Assembly (NCBI GenBank): GCA_024685315.1
Contig: JAIKVW010000017.1
Location: 1 to 64,000, forward strand
Origin: Lachnospiraceae bacterium
GTDB lineage: Bacteria; Bacillota; Clostridia; Lachnospirales; Lachnospiraceae
Length of the DNA stretch: 64,000 nucleotides
Reading direction: 5' to 3'
A model generated the notes under the pieces. That model was not told the origin of the DNA, searched no databases, and saw only the letters and a program-made list of their open reading frames with translations. This document shows positions 61,005 to 64,000 of this stretch, piece by piece; the first letter of the stretch is position 1, and each line of letters begins with the position of its first letter. The position numbers and the translations under genes are program-made.

Positions 61005-61217
61005 TCAGTACTCCTCATCCTCAGGATCCTCATCATCCTCATCGTCTTCATCGTCATCCTGATCTTCAGTATCCTCGGAATCGGACCCCTCTTCCTCAGG
61101 ATCATCCTCTTCAGATGCCGAATTCTCCGGATCGCTAATGACATCATGCATTAAAGCGGCTTCAAACACATCGATCTTGCCATCCTTATCCAGATCAAAT
61201 AACGGATCGTAGAACAC
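61005..61217 (-). CDS. Small EF-hand-like protein with highly acidic tail
   Basis: The 70-residue protein starts at GTG 61217, 7 bases after GGAGG. Residues 8-20 (DLDKDGKIDVFEA) match a single EF-hand or dockerin-type calcium loop, DxDxDGxIxxxE. From about residue 30 on it is nearly all Asp/Glu (EDDPEEEGSDSEDTEDQDDD and more). A 'calcium buffer' or metal-binding role is suggested by the composition, but no family is recognised. It stands between the 2-hydroxyacid dehydrogenase gene and the por operon. Confidence 0.65.
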   Translation of the reverse strand: MFYDPLFDLDKDGKIDVFEAALMHDVISDPENSASEEDDPEEEGSDSEDTEDQDDDEDDEDDEDPEDEEY

Positions 61218-61297
61218 TTTCAGTCCTCCCTGCTTATTTAGAAGTATTCAGACCTGCCGCGCAGCAGCTGCTATTTATTATAGCAGAATCTGCCCAT

Positions 61298-62227
61298 TTA
61301 TTCACATTTTGCAAGAAGTCTCTCCCAGTTGCGGTCTACCTCTGCCTGGGTCTCTTCTATCATCCACTCGTTGCCGGGCTTAAACATGTGGGCAAATCTT
61401 CCCTGGAGCCGTAAGAACTCCTCAACAGGGAGCTTTTTCTTCGGCCTGTAATTCAGCTTCCACTTACCATCCTCGACCTCGTACAGGGGCCATACGCAGG
61501 TATCTACAGCAAGCTTAGTGATCTTCATCATGTCCTCTGTGGCATAGCGCCATCCGCGCGGGCAGGGAGCCATGATATTGAGGAAGGCCGGCCCCTCGGT
61601 ATAGATCGCCTTGTGAGACTTTTCATACAGATCCGAGAAGTTCCCGATAAACGTGCTCTGCCCTACATATGCAACATTGTGGGCAGCGATGATCTCGGTG
61701 AGATTCTTCTTCCTCTGCTGCTTTCCTGGTATGACTTTCCCTGCAGGGGCAGTCGTTACATCCGCGAATTTCGGTGTTGAGGATGCGCGCTGGATCCCGG
61801 TGTTCATGTATGCCTCATTGTCATAGCAGACATAAACGAGATCGTGCCCTCTTTCCATTGCGCCGGACAAAGACTGGAAGCCGATATCATATGTGCCGCC
61901 GTCGCCGCCGAATGCTATGAACTTGTAGTTATCTGCGATCTTGCCCTGCCGCTTCATTGAACGGTAAGCAGCTTCAACTCCGGAGAGAGTAGCTGCCGCG
62001 CATTCGAACGCACTGTGGATGTAACTGTCCATGAACGCAGTATAGGGATACGTGAAGGTCGATACTTCAACGCAGCCTGTCGCGTTGGCAATCACGGCCT
62101 TGTCGCCGGGTTCGAGCGCCCTGAGCACTCCCCTGATAGCTATAGGCGCTCCGCAGCCTGCGCAGAGGCGGTGTCCGCTTGCGAGACGATCCGGCTTTTC
62201 CATTGCTTCTTTAAAATTATATGCCAT
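61298..62227 (-). CDS. porB: Pyruvate:ferredoxin oxidoreductase beta subunit (ThDP-binding)
   Basis: The 309-residue subunit has the ThDP/cluster region GHRLCAGCGAP near residue 18, NATGCVEVST near residue 48, the ThDP-magnesium motif GGDGGTYDIGFQ near residue 102 and YDNEAYMNTG. A third cysteine near the ThDP site is expected for the proximal 4Fe-4S cluster. The enzyme oxidises pyruvate to acetyl-CoA and CO2, reducing ferredoxin or flavodoxin. ATG 62227 follows GGAGG; the longer frame is rejected. It is the last gene of the por operon. Confidence 0.94.
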   Translation of the reverse strand: MAYNFKEAMEKPDRLASGHRLCAGCGAPIAIRGVLRALEPGDKAVIANATGCVEVSTFTYPYTAFMDSYIHSAFECAAATLSGVEAAYRSMKRQGKIADNYKFIAFGGDGGTYDIGFQSLSGAMERGHDLVYVCYDNEAYMNTGIQRASSTPKFADVTTAPAGKVIPGKQQRKKNLTEIIAAHNVAYVGQSTFIGNFSDLYEKSHKAIYTEGPAFLNIMAPCPRGWRYATEDMMKITKLAVDTCVWPLYEVEDGKWKLNYRPKKKLPVEEFLRLQGRFAHMFKPGNEWMIEETQAEVDRNWERLLAKCE

Positions 62228-62240
62228 TTTTCTGTCCCTC

Positions 62241-63425
62241 CTATAATCCGCGAACGCCGATGTGCCTGTAGGTCTCGCCTGTGACACCGGTAGTGACTAT
62301 TTCATCAAGAGCCGCAAATACTTCTTTGATCGTTCCTGTGCTTACGTCGCGGCCTCCGAGACCATAGATATAATTGATCATCTTCGGAGCGTTTTCCTTG
62401 CCGAAAAGGGCCGCGCAGGTCTCTGCGTATACAGGCCCTGTCTGTGCATTGAAGCTGTCTGCCTTATCCATTACCGCAACAGCCTTGCACCCCGAGAGTG
62501 CTTTAGCTATGTCTTCAGCAGGGAAAGGACGGAATACGCGGATCTTTACGAGACCTGCCTTTCTGCCTTCCGAGCGCATTTCATCGATCGCCGCCTTAGC
62601 TGTGCCTGCAGAAGAACCGATTATCACGATCGCAGTCTCGGCATCCTCCATCCTGTACTCTTCGATCAGGTCATAGGAGCGGCCCGAGATCTCTCCGAAT
62701 TCCTTGAAAACTTTGCGGATCACGTCGTAAGACTGCTTCATTGCGACCGCCTGCTGATATTTGTGCTCCATATAATAAGGCTGGATATCATAAGGGCCGG
62801 CAGCTACAGGATTTTCATGCTTTAACAGATACTGCTCCGGCTTGTACTCTCCGACATATTTCTTTACAACGTCATCTTCAAGGAGCTCAATGTTCTCTAT
62901 CGCGTGAGAGGTAATAAAGCCGTCCTGGCATATCATGACAGGAAGCATTACTTCCGGGTTCTCTCCTATCCTCATCGCGCAGCACATGTGGTCGTATGCT
63001 TCCTGATTATTCTCCGCGTAGATCTGGATCCAGCCGGAATCACGCGCGCCCATCGAATCGCTGTGATCGTTGTTGATATTGATAGGTCCGGATAAAGCCC
63101 TGTTTACGCAGGCAAGGGTGATCGGAAGCCTCATTGAAGCCGCAACATAGAGCATCTCCCACATAAGGGCAAGACCGCACGAGGAGGTAGCCGTAACGCA
63201 TCTCGCCCCGGCTGCTTCTGCTCCGATGCATCCGCTCATTGCACTGTGCTCTGATTCAACGGCGACGAACTCGGTGTCAACAAGTCCGTCCGACACATAG
63301 TTTGAGAAGTACTGCGGGATCTCGGTAGAAGGGGTGATCGGGAATGCGCACATTACATCCGGATTGATCTGTTTAAGGCATAAAGCAATAGCTTCGTTGC
63401 CGGATAATCTTTCGTGAATAGCCAT
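62241..63425 (-). CDS. porA: Pyruvate:ferredoxin oxidoreductase alpha subunit
   Basis: The 394-residue subunit has the pyrimidine-binding domain with GNEAIALCLKQINPDVMCAF and PITPSTEIPQYF near residue 30, and SHSAMSGCIGAEAAGARCV-like elements near residue 58 (quoted in part: EHSAMSGCIGAEAAGAR). A second domain with VIIGSSAGTAKAAIDE near residue 265 follows. It overlaps porD by one base and precedes porB by 13 bases. Confidence 0.94.
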   Translation of the reverse strand: MAIHERLSGNEAIALCLKQINPDVMCAFPITPSTEIPQYFSNYVSDGLVDTEFVAVESEHSAMSGCIGAEAAGARCVTATSSCGLALMWEMLYVAASMRLPITLACVNRALSGPININNDHSDSMGARDSGWIQIYAENNQEAYDHMCCAMRIGENPEVMLPVMICQDGFITSHAIENIELLEDDVVKKYVGEYKPEQYLLKHENPVAAGPYDIQPYYMEHKYQQAVAMKQSYDVIRKVFKEFGEISGRSYDLIEEYRMEDAETAIVIIGSSAGTAKAAIDEMRSEGRKAGLVKIRVFRPFPAEDIAKALSGCKAVAVMDKADSFNAQTGPVYAETCAALFGKENAPKMINYIYGLGGRDVSTGTIKEVFAALDEIVTTGVTGETYRHIGVRGL

Positions 63426-63736
63426 TACTTATCACCTCCAAATTCTATTGCATCAAAGGGGCATACTTTATAGCAGATGCCGCAGCCCTTGCAGTATTCA
63501 AGGTCAAATTCCCCGCGCTTGCCGTCCTTTACGCGGATAGCGCCGTCCGGGCAGACAGGAACGCAAAGGAGACAATGCTTGCATTTGTCAGCAATGAAAA
63601 CCGGAGTCGTGGTCCTCCACTCGCCTGTTTTGGTGAGGCGCGAGGTCCCAGGCTCGCAGATCATTCCGCCAGGGGACATTTCATACCATTTGCTCTGCTC
63701 GTTGATCTCAGCAGCGGGTGTATATTTCAGAACCAT
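63425..63736 (-). CDS. porD: Pyruvate:ferredoxin oxidoreductase delta subunit (2x 4Fe-4S)
   Basis: The 103-residue ferredoxin-like subunit has two 4Fe-4S motifs: CKHCLLCVPVCP near residue 53 and CKGCGICYKVCP near residue 84. They pass electrons from the ThDP site to external ferredoxin or flavodoxin. The gene overlaps its neighbours by one base on each side. Confidence 0.95.
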   Translation of the reverse strand: MVLKYTPAAEINEQSKWYEMSPGGMICEPGTSRLTKTGEWRTTTPVFIADKCKHCLLCVPVCPDGAIRVKDGKRGEFDLEYCKGCGICYKVCPFDAIEFGGDK

Positions 63737-64000
63737 TATCCCTTTACCTCCTCCATTGAACGCCTTAAAACCTGCATGTTTCCGTCGATGACCTGAGGCT
63801 TGTGAGCAAACTTATGCTCATAGGATTTCTGCATCTGATCGATGAATGCCTGCTCCTCAATGACCCCGGTTATCTTCACCATGGCCGCGAGCATCGGAGT
63901 GTTCGGAAAGCTTTTGCCGAGTATGGCTTTTGAGATGCCTGCCGCATCTATGGTATATATTCTGCCTTTATATCCTTTAAGCATGGGACGAAGCTCTTCC
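63736..64000 (-). CDS. porC: Pyruvate:ferredoxin oxidoreductase gamma subunit, C-terminal part
   Basis: The frame is open to the window edge, with 88 residues visible. Landmarks are RIYTIDAAGISKAILGKSFP and PNTPMLAAMVKITG (quoted in parts), typical of the PorC/PorG C-terminal half. The internal ATG at 63984 is not the start, as the frame continues upstream (EELRP before it). It is the first visible gene of the gamma-delta-alpha-beta por operon. Confidence 0.9.
   Translation of the reverse strand, partial: EELRPMLKGYKGRIYTIDAAGISKAILGKSFPNTPMLAAMVKITGVIEEQAFIDQMQKSYEHKFAHKPQVIDGNMQVLRRSMEEVKG

Overview
The window looks like chromosome from a Gram-positive anaerobic clostridium, most like Lachnospiraceae (inferred). 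Reasons: GGAGG-type ribosome binding sites, frequent TTG/GTG starts, 'LAAC-SSSS' lipoproteins, a CIRCE-controlled small heat-shock gene, pyruvate:ferredoxin oxidoreductase, pyruvate phosphate dikinase, formate-THF ligase and flavodoxin. Base composition is moderately GC-rich, except for an AT-rich toxN gene and some AT-rich promoter regions.

Layout. 0-8.5 kb is housekeeping: the end of a secreted protein gene, a YgjP-like metallopeptidase, tRNA-Pro(AGG), hflX, threonine dehydratase, a zinc-ribbon membrane protein, transketolase, hsp20 with CIRCE, and a dipeptidase. 8.5-25 kb is one co-directional (minus) block. In transcription order it holds a KAS III-like enzyme, a complete LivHMGFJ importer, a second LivHMGFJ importer, an alpha/beta hydrolase, a CoA-transferase, a second hydrolase, a TetR regulator and a third hydrolase. 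Its promoter region is packed with palindromes. The substrate is unknown; this is the largest accessory system in the window.

25-33 kb holds a phosphohexomutase, fhs, and a probable iron/metal-homeostasis group: flavodoxin coupled to a DUF3793 protein, converging on a P1B-type ATPase with an SCA membrane motif and a small Gly-rich membrane protein. The ATPase pair resembles ferrosome (Fez) genes. A 16-bp inverted repeat, GTTAG-N6-CTAAC, sits at the same distance from the -10 box of flavodoxin and of a ZIP metal transporter 25 kb away. At 33 kb a DIP1984-family gene runs directly into a tRNA-like RNA element that has D-, anticodon- and T-arm mimics but no acceptor stem.

33-48 kb holds ppdK, an ABC exporter, a PepC-like peptidase and a LacI-regulated maltodextrin operon (binding protein, two permeases, malQ, msmK-type ATPase, then aspA). 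48-54 kb holds a large membrane protein, a preQ1-riboswitch-like leader before a VUT/YhhQ transporter, an SDR, a cupin, a PHP phosphoesterase and a type III toxin-antitoxin locus (RNA antitoxin, terminator, ToxN). 54-64 kb holds the ZIP transporter, a FUSC membrane domain fused to a degenerate HAD domain, a lipoprotein metallopeptidase, an exonuclease/phosphatase-family gene broken by one in-frame stop, a helical-repeat protein, a 2-hydroxyacid dehydrogenase, an EF-hand acidic protein and a four-subunit por operon that runs off the end.

All family calls come from reading translated motifs by eye. No searches were run.
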